A stretch of 64,000 nt of DNA from Monosiga brevicollis MX1 (GCF_000002865.3 NW_001865043.1:315805-379804); one strand, 5' to 3'; positions 11,757-23,805 are shown, counted from the first letter of the stretch. Numbers and translations: made by a program. The notes: generated by a model not told the origin, from the letters alone.

Positions 11757-14517
11757 TTTTGGGGGGTGCACGTACCACACCGTTGGGATCCACATGCATC
11801 CTTTTTTTTTTTTTTTTTCAGATATCGGTCTGTTCACTGAACCAGCACACGGTGGGCGGGCGCTGCCGTTTGTTCCACTGGGCCTTGTTCTTCTCGGCTA
11901 TCTCTCTGAGTGCCCTTGACTCAGCCTCTTTGTTCTTTGTTCATGTTGTGGATCGCGAGCTTGCCCTTATTTGCTTGCCTTCAGTTGTGCATTTCGACCC
12001 GTTCTCTTTGCAATGATCGAGGGTCTCACCGGGTATCTTGCCTTGTGGTAGATCATTCTTCACCGCAATCTTCCCCACCTGGCGCGGCGGGCAACTCTTC
12101 CTCAACGGTTGGTCGCTCTGCCGCCGACTCGACGTCGTTCACGGCCCTCTTGGGACGTCTTGCTTTCACCTTGGGGTGCACTGAATTTTGTTAGGCTCTG
12201 TTAAACCGCACAAGCGCACGGCCTGTAGGCGCAGCAGTCGTTGCTGCCGCAGCCCCTGCATCCACTCGCGGCAATTACAACCGACAACCCGTTCCGGTCG
12301 CCAACAACAGTACGGCCTCTAGTTTTAGTCAAGCCACCCACACAAGCCCACAACATCCCCGCTATGCATTGAGCACACCGCCCCGCAGCGTTGGCCCGGT
12401 ACCCATGTACCCTGGCACGTCTGTACCGGGTGTCAAGCCATCCGACGTCATGCAAGCTCCTTCACGGGTTCCCTATCGAGCCCCGCGCTCAGGTGGCAAA
12501 CAAACGCTGGCCTCAAGCCATCCTACTTCCAATCCCGCCTTGGGCACCCCGAACCATTCGGTTTCTGCCCCAGGCGTTGGCTCTGGGTCAACAACTACCC
12601 TGGTCATGGCTTCGCCCGTGACCACAGTTGCTGGTAGCACTGGTGCCAGCCCTAGCCTTTCAAGTACATCTGCGGTCAAGCGACCCGAGTCGCGCCGCAA
12701 GTCATCACCATCAACCGCTGACCATTCCACGCTCCCGCCTGTTCCCTACTTCAAGGCCAGCCAGGCGCTCGCGAGGACCAATTCCGAGCCTCTTCGTGCG
12801 GCCCCCCGCACCACTGATGCTCTGATGCTGTCACGCTTTGCTTCAGAAACCGATCACGGACCCCTTACGCAGGAGTCGATGGCGGCCCTCTCCCGCGACG
12901 TGGCCAGCACGCAAGACTCTGAATCCCTACACAGTTCGACATCCTCTGATCAGGATGGGGAAGATGGGTCGCGCACTAGCAGTCGAGGCCGCAGTCACAG
13001 CACTCGGCGCTGGACCAAGGCTGAGGATCAGCGCCTCGTTGAGGCTGTGGAACGCCATCAGGGCAAGAATTGGAAGAAGGTTGCCGAGGAATTTGAGGGC
13101 AGGACTGACGTCCAGTGTCTGCATCGCTGGCAAAAGGTACTCAACCCGGATCTGGTCAAGGGACCCTGGACCAAGGAGGAGGACGACCTTGTTATTCAAC
13201 TCGTTGACAAGTATGGCCCCAAGCGCTGGTCCCTGATTGCTGGCCACCTCAAAGGACGCATTGGCAAACAGTGCCGTGAGCGCTGGCACAACCATCTCCA
13301 CCCCGACATCAAAAAGACTCCATGGACTGCTGAAGAGGAACGTGTCATCATGAACGCCCACCTGCGTCTCGGCAACAAGTGGGCTGAAATTGCCAAGCTC
13401 CTCCCCGGACGGTATGTCGCAACACCCCCAATGGCTTCACAGCTTCCCTCATTCGTACCCTTGATCTGCTTGTTGAGCACGCACGCGCGCGTGAAAGCTC
13501 TGCTTGTCCACTCCTGCGCATGCGTTGGATGTGCGCATACTCATCCACCTCATACCTGCATGTAGAACGGACAACTCAGTCAAGAACCACTGGAATTCTA
13601 CCATGCGGCGCCGGAAGCAGAAAAAGCCAGTGGCTGCCTCCCATGACACGACCGCTGCGCGCAACGAGGCTACCGCTCCTGCGAGTAACACTGCCAACAG
13701 TACAGGGACCAGCACGCCAACCAGCCCCAAGCCCAAAGGCAAAGCCGCAGCTCGGGGGCGGGCCAAGCGGGGGCAGCCCAAGCAAGAAGCGGACGACCAT
13801 CAGTCAACAACCTTGCCCTCTGATTTGGCAAGCAACGCAGATACGGCGGACGCATTGGCGAAGGTGGGCTTGCTGTTGGAAGCAGCTCGCACAACGCAAA
13901 CACCTCCGCCCGCAAGCAAGCGCTCTAAACTAACTTCGCCCCCAGAACAAGAGGCCTTTAAATTGGAGCGGTTACGTACGCCGCCGCACTCAGAGTCCAT
14001 GTCGCGAAGACAGAGTGCGCACGATCCAGGAAGCCCGGAGCCACGCTCACCCAATAGTCGAGATGTCGCCACCACGTCGAGGCGTGGTTCCAGCCCCGAC
14101 AAATTTGCCGCACTTCACAGTCTCACCGAAGCCGCTGCTGAGGCTGCATCTCGAGGTGAGCTTTCCAAATCGGGTGAAAGCTGATCACCCCGGCTTTGCC
14201 CGTGGACACGCCTTTGTTTGTTTGGTTGTGTGTGTATATGTTTGTTTTTCTTACTTACTTTTTGGGTAAATGTCTCTGCAGGCGCCGGCTCTCGTGGCTC
14301 GGAACAGGGCGAATCGGTGGTGCGCCCGACCACAAACCCGGGCTTGACAACACCACAGCGGCATCGGGTCGTTGACTCGGCTCTGAACGATGAACGGTCA
14401 CCACAGGTGCAAACCCCCCGACAATTGCGCATGGCCGGCAAGAGCCTGGTGGTGCAATCACCGGGTACCAAGGAGTTTTTGGATGCCGTTCAGATGCTCC
14501 ACACGGCCACCAATTAG
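11184..14517 (+). CDS. MYB: Three-repeat (R1R2R3) MYB transcription factor
   Basis: This is a nuclear DNA-binding protein of the animal A/B/c-MYB type. Seven exons join in phase: 11184-11247, 11386-11481, 11822-11851, 12052-12107, 12195-13411, 13566-14155, 14282-14517, for 762 residues. Three tandem SANT/MYB repeats lie at about residues 352-505. They start at RRWTKAEDQRLVEAV, KGPWTKEEDDLVIQLV and KTPWTAEEERVIMNAH and carry the regularly spaced tryptophans. R3 is split by an intron just before the conserved NSVKNHWNSTMRR. The N-terminus is Ser/Pro/Ala-rich and low-complexity. The C-terminal part holds AT-hook-like and Lys-rich stretches (RRRKQKK) and ends in a conserved-looking SLVVQSPGTKEFLDAV. 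The first four exons are short and rest on phase and splice signals, so they are the least certain part. Confidence 0.93.
11612..11673. repeat. (GT)n microsatellite in MYB intron
   Basis: About thirty GT units inside the second MYB intron. A GA run (11726-11753) and a poly-T tract leading into the CAG acceptor at 11819-11821 follow in the same intron. Confidence 0.95.
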
Positions 14518-15753
14518 GTGTATCACCCAACACTCGAGTCCAGAGGGCCAACTCTGTGTTCATCTACAAGGCCGTACGTAGCGGGCTGGTGTCATGCGTG
14601 GTGCGCAGCTCTTCTGCATGTGAAGGCATGTGTGTGTCTCTGGTGTGTGGTTATTGTTCTTCCGTTCTTCCTTGTTCTGTCAGCATTTGGTTGCCTTTGG
14701 CTTTTGCTCTTGAGAAAAAAGGCATTTGGCGCGCGATTGTTATTGATGTCTGCACGGGTCTTGTTACAAACCTGACTGGTCCCCTCGCCTATTTCCTCTG
14801 ATGGTCGGAACCTCGAGCTTGATCGATCTTTTTCACGGTCGAGGATTGTTTTACTGTTTGACATTTGTTTCCCCAACTTTTTCGTGTTTTCTTTCTTGAT
14901 TTCCTTCGTTATTTGAGTGGTCGATTGATTCCTGGCTTGCGCAGCACCGAACTTTGTTCTTGTGGTTTGTGTGTTGACTTTGTGTGTGTGTGTGTGCCAG
15001 GTTATGGCAGTGTCCAGACCGGTGTGTTGTCGCGCCAAGGAGGAGAGACAATCGAGTGAACAAAGACGTGCTGGTCGAATATAAATTTGCAGTGAAGTTT
15101 CCGTGCAACGGAAAGGTCCGCAGACCATGGGCACACTTGGATAGGAAAAAGAGCATCCCAGATGCACAAAGAGAAAAAAAAGGGTTGACTCTATCCAGGA
15201 CCAGAGACAAACGCAAGGCCTGGCAGCAGCCAAAGGCGCGCGCTAACCGCGCACCCTTGCCAAACAGCTGCATCATCAGCCAAACAATTGGGACAGCTAC
15301 AGGAATCAGTGAACAAGAACATGATGACACGACACAAGGGTATTTTGCAAAGGCAACTACATACAGGGCAAGCCATGACCCAACACACTCAGGTAGATAC
15401 GGACGTGCCCAACGCGACCAAGGGCAATCAGTGGGAATCAAAAAAAAAAGAAGGAAAAACACATGGACCAAATTAAACCGCCATTAAGGAGGAAAGCGTG
15501 TCCAAAACACAAGACGGCCGAGCGCCAAATGCAGAGGTATCGAGTACAAGGTGATAAAGAGATGGGATCAGAACAGAGATTCAAGAAGGAAGAAAAGTAC
15601 AGGCAGGTTCGGATTCGAGTCGAAGAAGAGGCGTCTGCTCTCAGAGCTCGTGCTCAAGAGGCGCGGGGCACTAGATTGAACAAAGAAGATGGACGGCCTC
15701 GGTCATGTACGTGTGCCGCTTGGCGGCCAGAAAATCAGAAAGTTGTCGACTGC
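14518..15753. other. Convergent spacer, no gene seen
   Basis: This is 3' flanking sequence of MYB (+) and the GATA-type gene (-). It is T-rich at first, then A/G-rich from about 15050, consistent with opposing 3' ends. The open frame running rightward through 15463-16011 is antisense to the GATA gene's last exon and is not convincing as a gene. Confidence 0.5.
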
Positions 15754-17324
15754 TTAAGCTTTGTTGAGTGCACTGAGCTGGCTGGCCGGTTTGAGTGGCC
15801 CGTGACAGTGCACACAAGATTTGCCGAGGTCAACGTAGTGGGGCACAAATTCGCAGCGAGGGCAGCGATATTTGAGCTTGATGAAGCGCAAGGCGCAAGC
15901 ATTACAATAGGTTTCTTTCTCCACCTCGCGCCAAGTGGGGGTACTAGAGATGTTCAGGGCAAGAAAAAAAGAACGGGGAAGGTGAGCCAAAAACCCAGGG
16001 ATGGTGCTTGACAAATCGAACAATGCCATGCAAGGCTCAAAATGGCTCGGTCGAGAGTGGGTCATTGTGCGAGAGAAAGACATACTCATGCGTCTTGCAT
16101 GACACGCAAGTGCGGCTGGTGGTGCCACGGCGTTTGTGTGCGCGTTTGGGGGTGATCTGGGCGCCATTTGACTGGCTGAAGCGCCGCCGGCTGGGAACGG
16201 GGGCATCCTTGCGCTCTTGAGCGGCGAGCATGTGTTTGATGACCATGTGGGTATTGCGAGGAAGACGATCAAAATCCACTTCAATACCACCAGTGGGGCG
16301 ATACCACCAGGACACGTTTTCCTCAGAGGTGTGGCGGATGATATCCAAAACGGCACCTATCAGGGAACATAAGCGCAGCGATAGCAATGAGGTGAGCATG
16401 GCCATGACCAAGTCTAATAGAGGATGGGAACAAAAAAAAGGGACAGCGACAGAGAGAGAGAGCGAGCGACCGACAGGGACGCACCGGCTTTGACGTGATT
16501 AAGACGCGCCACACGCTGGGCAAGCTGGAGGCATTCGGTGTGTGGCATGTCGGTTTGAGCCTGATCAGCATTCTTGAATGGGGTGATGGTTCCAACAGGG
16601 GCTGGGACTTGGGGCTGGGCAAGGGTCGGGACCGACCCAAGCAGGGACTGCGTCACAGGACCAGCGGGTTGCGTTCCGGTGACCGTAGAGCTGATGGTAG
16701 TGGTGAGGTTGGGGGCTGTTGAGGCGCGTGTCAAAGGAATTTTGCTGGGCTCTGGGGCCATCTGGCTCAACGTGTTGGCGGAGACGCTGCCATCTAAGAG
16801 GGAGGGGAAACAATGATCAAGAGGAAAACAGTCAAATGAGGGAGTTTCGCGAGGAGAATCTTGGAGGGTTCAGAGTCAGAAAGGAAAGAAGGAAGAAGGG
16901 GCAAGTCAAAGCGGTGCGTACCGCCAAAAGGATCAGTGGCAACATCATTTACGCCAGGGGGCTTGGTCAACAAGTCGGAGGCCTGCGCACCGTTGGAGGA
17001 GGCGTTGGTGGAGGTGGCTGCAGAAGGGGCAGGTTTGTCGTCGAAAACATCGTTGGTCAAGTCATCCGAGTTTTGGGGGTCATCAGCGTCCGGCACAACG
17101 AGGTCAAGGTTGGTGGAAGAGCTCAGGCGCAGGTTGTCGGGGAGGGAGGGCAGGCGGTTGAGGGCGGAGAAAGAGGCCGCACTCTTGCGCGGGTGCTCGA
17201 TACTGTCAAGGAGTTGCTCGGTCTGTGCGACCGAAGGTCGACGGGCGTACATCATGTTTCCAATGCTGGGAAGACGGCTTGGCGCATCAAATTCACGTAG
17301 ACCCGCGTCGGCTACCACTTCCAT
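15754..17324 (-). CDS. GATA-type zinc finger protein
   Basis: Likely a nuclear transcription regulator. Four exons join in phase: 16922-17324, 16485-16793, 16086-16356, 15754-15943, giving 390 residues. An in-frame stop just upstream supports the ATG at 17324. The first two exons encode a Ser/Thr/Asp-rich low-complexity N-terminus. The GATA finger lies near residues 320-345 and is split by an intron: CVSCKTHD then TPTWREVEKETYCNAC (C-x2-C-x16-C-x2-C). A second cysteine pair set follows at once, CPRC-x12-CVHC, so the protein may bind a second zinc near its C-terminus. The short SWWYRPTGGIEVDFDRLP segment upstream is unexplained. The finger resembles non-animal (fungal/amoebal) GATA fingers more than the animal two-finger type; that is from memory of the family. 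Confidence 0.85.
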
Positions 17325-17520
17325 GCTATGCTGGGCTTCCGACTGGCAGCTGTCAACCCTTGGCGTTCAAACGGCAGCCACCTCTGGTTGCTCAAGTACT
17401 CCACACACACACATGCAGACGCACACGTATTGATAAATAGATCTGTACCCAGGCAATAGTCGGTCGACCAGCTATGCAAGAGGCGGAAGGACGTGGCGCT
17501 GGACGCGCGCACGCGAAAGA

Positions 17521-17552
<32 letters not shown>

Positions 17553-20127
17553 TGTCAGGGACTTTTGGAGGCGATGGTGGCAATGAGAAAAATGAAAGAG
17601 AGGACGTGGTCAAGTCTGTTTTTCTCTCTCTCTCCCTCTCTCTTTCTCTCTCTCCCTCTCTGTCTCTCTCTCTGTGTTTCTGTGCTTTCGTGGGATGTCA
17701 CCCAAACGGTTGAAGGGAAGATAGGAAGGTGGACGAGAGGGACTCCAACGGCGCCGAGTGGTGCTGTGGGAATGGGGTGTGGCTGTTGGTGGAAGGATCA
17801 AGAAGTAGACTGCTGCGCCAAGTGTATGTTTGCAGATGCAGCCAAACAGGATGAAGTGAGAGAAAAGGATAAAGGAACGCACTCACACTCTGCCCCGTCC
17901 CTGCTCTCACAGTCTGTTTGGCTATGGTTCCCCTTGGGCTGTTGACTCGCTCAACTCATTCCTCCTCCCCGCTGCCGTGCCTCTCTGAACGAAACGAAGC
18001 ATTGGCTGCGCCGAATCCAGCGACTGCCTGGTCTCTCACTCCTTCAGCCCAAAGCCGAAGCCGCAGCCTCCCCTGCCTGATACGGCCAGCTTCTTCTTGC
18101 CCAACTCTACCTAGCTCTGTTCAACCGGCTGCCAGCCTTCAGAGCCAGGCGCTGCCAACCAGCCCCGCCTCTTCGCGCGACCCCCTGTGGTTCTCGAAAG
18201 AGAGGTGTGTGCGTGTCGTGTAAAGCATCCCTGTGGTCAGATCAACCAGCAGGCGCAACACATCTTGTGGGAGACGTTGACGGGTGGGTGACAGGGCGCC
18301 CGATTTTGCACATGCAGCACGCCATCAATTTGTATCACAAATCACACTTTGACCATTTAAAGTCTGATAAAGTTTACATTATGATCAATTTGTCTGCGTT
18401 CGTAAGACCAGTCCCATAACCCACAAAACAAACATGTGGGTGGAGGGGAAAAGTGACGTATGGTGACTGGGACGACGTGGGAAGAGATCGTTCTAACGGC
18501 TTCTGTTATCTCTGCGTAGCCCACCACAATCTGCCCACCTCTCTGGATTCCTCTGTTAAACCCTATGTTATAACCGAGGTTTCGACGATAGCCAACCGTG
18601 TCTCTCTGAGGTAACACCGAGTTTCATCAAGGTTCTCTTGTTTCCTTTTCGTGTGAAACGGGACAAGATGTGCACCAATTCCCCAAACGCTGGACTGGCG
18701 CTTGTGATGGAACTTGCACATGCAAGTGAAGGCAGCCTTGGGCGTGCGGTAAGGTTCGCGACGCGGACACCAGAGAGTGAGGGGCCGGCCAGAAGGATGC
18801 TCCATGAGAATAGCAGCAGCAGCAGAAGCAGCAGAAGCAGCACAGGGGACGGACAGGGGAGAGGCCTGAGGCAAAACCAAATTAATTTATTAAGCTTTTG
18901 CAATATGCCCTTGAGAATCATTAACATCGGATGTAAATTTTGTGCTCCCCGGTGAAGGGATAATAGTGTCTCGTCGCTTGGGCCAGGTCTAGCTTTTTTT
19001 GCGTCAGAGAGGAGCTGATCCAGTCCAAGGCAGTCAGCAAGCATCAAAGCGACCGGCTTTATTTAAGTCGTATGATTTCTCGAGAATTCGACCAAGCCTG
19101 CCTTGACGCATTGCTGTTGTTAGCTTGACCGTTTTTTTTCTTGCGCCTCGCTCCCTTTCCCCCTTTCTGACCAATTTGGAGGTCTGAGCTGACCGGGTTC
19201 AGATGGGTCTGGTGCGCGTTCATAGGAGGCCTTTGCACATGCAGCTGACTGACTCATCACACCCCTTGCCAAACGTCGGGGAGAATCGCTCAAGGCACTT
19301 GGCTCATCCATTATTCTGAATTGACTGAGGAGCCACGTATCGCCCGAGCCCGACGCGAACTTTTTTTCTGACTTTGCAAAAACTCGGTCGAATGTCATGC
19401 CCAACCCATTCCGACCCATGCGCAATGCGCATATGGGGTGCTTGACACCTGGTGTTGCATACCATTGGTGCACTATTGCGCCCGCGCCTCGACCCCATAC
19501 GCTCGTGCCCTGCCGCGCGGTCGATATAACGTGGCCACCATCCTGCCGGGTTACGATACACGCAACAAACGCAATGTCAACCCTGTCATTGACAAAAACT
19601 TGGCACGTCCGCGCGCCCTCACATAACACCGCAGCTCGTTCTGCGAGTCGTCTACTGTGGAGCACAGGTGTGCCCGGTGCCAGTCATCCCTACTGATCCC
19701 TGTTATGTGGTACGACCTGTAGGAGCGAAAAAGGGCACAGGCATTACCCCTCGTGAACCCCCTTTTGGCCGCTGAACCTGCCCTGTGGGACCGAGGCAAG
19801 GCCTCGCCTTGCAGATCTAGGCATCCCGCTCGCGCACACACACGCACACACACGCACACACACACACACTAGCAACAGGACGCACCAACTATGCCCCAAG
19901 GAAGGTCGCCATGAAGGGTCGGACTGACTCGATTACCGAACCCAAAACATCATCAACACTCGTCAATATGGCTGGAATCAGCTGCGCTGCAGCATCGCCC
20001 ACTTGTCAGCTAGAGAGGAAAAGCAACCATGACCAGCATCGTCGCACGGTACCCATATCTGCCAAACTGCATCCACATCCATCCGTCGCCAAACTCGTTC
20101 CATCTCTTTTCTCGCAATCGACACAGC
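17325..20127. other. Long spacer with simple repeats, no firm gene
   Basis: This region contains GA and CT runs (17520-17672), a GCA-rich run near 18812-18842 and a CA run near 19837-19868. Two open frames on the minus strand (19120-19665 and 18568-19047) lack recognisable domains or convincing splice partners, and the second is dominated by a leucine run from the trinucleotide repeat. I cannot support a gene, though a non-coding RNA or a gene of unknown type cannot be excluded. Confidence 0.4.
17520..17672. repeat. (GA)n then (CT)n microsatellites
   Basis: A GA run (17520-17552) and a CTCTCTCC-type run (17621-17672) lie 70 bases apart upstream of the GATA gene. They are inverted in composition and could pair. 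Confidence 0.85.
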
Positions 20128-21136
20128 TCAGCAAAGCGCCGCCATGAGCCGATCACGTTCTTGGATCAGCTGGGCCTTCCGCTGCCGGAATCGCTCCTAA
20201 TCCACGCACAACCCGACCTTGGGGAATGAGTGTCACGCAAAACAAAGCAGCAGACGGCTCAGATTGCAGGTATGCACGCACCAGGAGTTTGATGGTCTTC
20301 TTGTCGGGACTGGGAGACGGTGAAGCAACAGATGCGCAAGTGTCCGAGGTTGCCGCCGTGGCCAGTGGGCGCGAGAGAAGCAGTTCGACGTAGGATTCCT
20401 CCTCCTCCAGCTGTGCCTGTGCTCGTGCCAATTGCCCCTCCGTCTGCTCAATGTCCACAGCTAGTTGCCCGCAGGCCTCAGTCAGTTGAAGCACCTCAGT
20501 CGAGCGAGCCCGGTACTCCTTTTGCATCAAGCTATGTCGCTCCTCCGTGGCCAATTGCTGTGAAATTCCAAAGCGAACACAGGGGGAAAAGATCAGAGGC
20601 CAAATACACCCTTGAGTCAAACACCACTCAGCTCAGGTCGCAGCATCACATTCACACAGCTACGAAGAACCAAGTCCAATAGATTAAACAAGTCTTTCCC
20701 GTGCTGGGTAGTGCATGGGAAGGCCTTTCGTCGCACCGTGTTGTGCAAGTCCAACCGAGCAGCTTCGAGCTCGGTTTCAAGCCTTTGACGCTGTTCTTCC
20801 AGTTCAGCACACAGAGAATGCGTATACTGCATGCCACGGGCCAGGCAATCCATGCAGTGAGCAGCAGCGGGGCTGGCGCCATTCCATTTCAGTCAAGACA
20901 TCTCCAATCCCTGAACCACTGCGCTATGCATCTGTTCACCTCCCCCCTCTGTTCCAAACACGCCATTTCGGCTGGGAGCAGGGCCATGATACCATCTCAC
21001 CTCGAGAAGTAGCGATGTTTCTTTCATGTACGCGCCAGCTTCGGCTTCATAATCATCCGAAGCGTAATTCCAGACTTGCCCCGTGTCAATGTTCCGAGCC
21101 CGCCCGTGACCCGTCTTGTGAAAGTGCCTGCCTCGG

Positions 21137-21167
<31 letters not shown>

Positions 21168-22059
21168 AAGGGTGCAAGCACACGCATACACATCCGCATA
21201 TTCAGGATGAGAGAAGGAGACTTGTCAAAATTGCAGCCAAGCCCATGGTGAGGTCCTGTTCCGCCCTCAGGCGCGCGACAAATCGAAGAAACGTACGCAA
21301 GTGCGTGGCCATTGCCATCCGAGGTGCCATCGCCCTGCCACTGCTGGCGGGAACAATTGATCTCACCACAGGTCAAGCACATCCAAAGATGCGAGCGCAA
21401 GTCGCACTGCCCACAGGTCTGCAGCTCGCTTGCAAAATCTTTGCGGCAGATGGGGCACACCGTGTTCTCGTAGTCGGCAAAGCAGACCAAATGAAACCAG
21501 TGCCCACAGGCGAGGACCAACGGCAGGTTGGTATCACTGTGAGCCTCGAGACAGATGGTACAGTTGGCCGACGCATCCACCTCACAAGTCAACTCTCGCA
21601 ACTCGTCCACGTCCACCTGCCGCAAAGGGTGCCGCGGAAACATTTTGCTCAGATGGGCCTCCACCACCGCCACGTCATCCGCTGACCACGTTTCGAAATA
21701 GTAGCACAGGCCTGCATTTTTGAACGGGCACCCCATCACACACACACACATGGCGCAGGCCATTAGCATACCAAGTTCCCAAGGCCAATACACTCCAAAT
21801 CAAGGCGAACGCACCCAAGTCTCCCTCACAAGGTCGCGTCACGTAGAGGCGGCGCAGCTGGACCCATCAGGATGCATGAACCGTGAGTCAACAACTTTCA
21901 AGAGCAACGTCCACTTCCCATGGCTTGAAGCCGACTCACCAGACTGGGAATGCTTGACCGCAAGACCAGATTTTGCAGCACAGATAAGGTTTCCAACACG
22001 TCGCGTAGCTCCAACCCCGCCGCCACCTCCGCCTCGGCTGCCGCCGCCACAGCCGCCAT
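20128..22059 (-). CDS. BRAP: BRAP-like RING/ZnF-UBP E3 ligase
   Basis: Cytoplasmic ubiquitin ligase family whose animal member (BRAP/IMP) modulates Ras-MAPK scaffolding. Seven exons join in phase: 21940-22059, 21815-21857, 21297-21711, 21001-21127, 20737-20826, 20282-20557, 20128-20196, for 379 residues. The ATG at 22059 sits in a strong context (AAGATGGCG). Residues about 41-85 resemble a shortened BRAP2 RRM-like region. The RING-H2 finger covers about 105-143 (CTIC..CGHWFH..C..CPIC). The UBP zinc finger starts at C154/C157, continues HLWMCLTCGEINC and GHALA, then crosses an intron to HFHKTGH and VWNYASDDY. A coiled coil follows (LLLEYTHSLCAELEEQR onward) and ends in the basic ERFRQRKAQLIQERDRL. 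This is the domain order of the family, but the N-terminal region is about half its usual length. Confidence 0.88.
21137..21166. repeat. 30-base poly(A) tract in intron
   Basis: A run of thirty A. Read on the minus strand it is the poly-T just upstream of the GCAG acceptor that joins the two halves of the BRAP UBP finger. Confidence 0.95.
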
Positions 22060-22285
22060 CTTGGTCGTTGAGCCCGGAAGAAAACAGAAAATAAATATCT
22101 GACATCTTCATGTCAGATTGGGTTTGTGTAGAGAGAATGAAGGTTATTGAAGAAAATATTGTGGGAACAACGTCAGATACTGCATATGCTTGAGAAAGTT
22201 TGTGGCAAGACCTTGGAGCTTTTTGTTGCTATTTGAGCCCAAAAAATTTTAAATTTTTTTTGGTTGGAAAGAAAGAAAAAAAATC

Positions 22286-23805
22286 ATGGCGACGACGACA
22301 GGAGCGCAGCGGGGAACGGGTTGCTACTTTGTCGGTTTGGACGACGCAGCGGGTCAGGCCAGCGAGACTGGGTCAAGCTGTGATGATAAATTTACTTGCC
22401 AAGCGCCAGCAAAAGCAGATGGCTCGCTTCAAGCTGCCTTTGAACGGTTTCGCAATCAACGCCGGGTCCGTGACCTCACATCCAATGACTTGTGACATCT
22501 GCGCCCTCTGGCTCACCGTATGCTTCAATCTCGCTCTGGGCTGCATGTGACATGCAGGCCAACCTACAGCAGGCTCAACGAAAAGCTCAGGAGAAACGAG
22601 CAGCCCGGACACCGGAGCAGCGCCAAGCTCTACGCCAGCGATTTCTCCAGCAGGTCCGCGTGCTTGCCAACCGTATCTTCCACGACGTACACCACCCGCA
22701 CCCTCATGGCGCATCGCCTGTTTCAGATCAAATCCTACATGGGCATCCCGTACTCGCGCAAATACCACCGCGATCCCAGCTGTGAGCTATCCATGCTGTG
22801 CCAGTACAGACCCCTTCGGTGCCGTGCCGTTGAATCTCATACTTCGCCTTGCTCGGGTGCACCTCTCAGCTCCCCACTACGACGCGCCATTATATCTAGA
22901 CTGCTGCGGCTTGGTTCGCCAGGCTCTTCGCGATCTTGAAAAGGAATTTGGCTTCTCTGTCGGTCCCTGGAACCAGGCCTACCAGGTTGTGAAGACATGG
23001 TCCATGGCTTGTCGGAATTTGGTGCAACCATTCACCACTCACCACTCACCACTCAACGCTTTGCCTGGCCCCGTTGCCGTTGCCGTTGGTGCCATCGTTT
23101 CGGAAAATTTGCCGGGCTTTTCTAGTTTGATACCCTGCCGGTGGCCCTGACCCCAGAAACCATGCAGCCCGGCGACTTGGTTTTCATCTCTGGTGACTAC
23201 TTTCGCCCCACGGTGCGTGCGACAGCAGTGTCCTCCCCGTTCGTGCCCATCACAGATCAATGACGCTCGGCCTGCTACGCAGAAACGCACGCAACGTCAC
23301 CAAATGGTCCACGTGGAAGTTTGGTTGGGCGAAGGCGAAAAGACCATTGGAGCGCGCCACCAAACGGGGGTTATACAGGTCTGCTCGATTCCATCCCATC
23401 TTGCCCGTGCACTCGATGCCACCCAGCGCGCCTGTCTCTGATCACGCCGTCCCCAGTTGCACTTGCCTATGGACAATGCCTCAAACACCCGTTCCTCCCT
23501 CCTGCTGCGTCTGATGACAGGTTCACGACTCGTACAAGTTTGTCAGCAAGTCGTACGGCAACATGCAATTCTACTTCCGCTCCATCGATACCTGGCTAGA
23601 TGGGGTGTGCAAGAGCCATTGCACCGAGCACGATTGGCTCAGCAAAGCCGAGCGGCGGAACAAGTACTCCCTCTTTGGTACGTCTGGCATTGAGGCAAGC
23701 CAGGACCTTCTTGGCAACGCTCAAGACGCCACCGATACGGCCCGTGAGGAAGAGGCGGATCAGGACGCTGACATTGCAGCGAGTGATGACGACGAGTTGG
23801 AGTAG
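22286..23805 (+). CDS. NlpC/P60-like (papain-fold) protein
   Basis: Seven exons fit: 22286-22465, 22558-22686, 22727-22781, 22870-22985, 23126-23212, 23283-23378 (or starting 23256), 23521-23805, about 315 residues. The core reads LYLDCCGLVRQALRD, then MQPGDLVFISG, then HVEVWLGEGEKTIGAR, then DSYKFVSKSYGNMQFYFRSI. A Cys in a D-C-C-G-L context followed by a His in H-V-E-V-W-L-G is the pattern of the NlpC/P60 Cys-His hydrolase fold. In bacteria these cleave peptidoglycan peptides; the eukaryotic substrate is unknown to me. The N-terminus is charged and probably helical (QQAQRKAQEKRAA). The C-terminus is acidic. Exon 2 and exon 3 are in different frames and join only through a 40-base GT-AG intron (22687-22726) or a sequence error. 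I recall similar eukaryotic proteins but cannot name the family. Confidence 0.75.

Noticed and set aside
15463-16011. Rightward Lys/Glu/Arg-rich open frame
   Set aside because: It is antisense to the 3' end of the GATA-type gene and its composition follows purine-rich 3' flanking DNA.
18568-19047. Leftward open frame with a leucine run
   Set aside because: The leucine run is a GCA/AGC trinucleotide repeat; flanking sequence does not look coding.
19120-19665. 181-codon open frame on the minus strand
   Set aside because: No recognisable domain, no convincing splice partners and no codon pattern like neighbouring genes; left unannotated.
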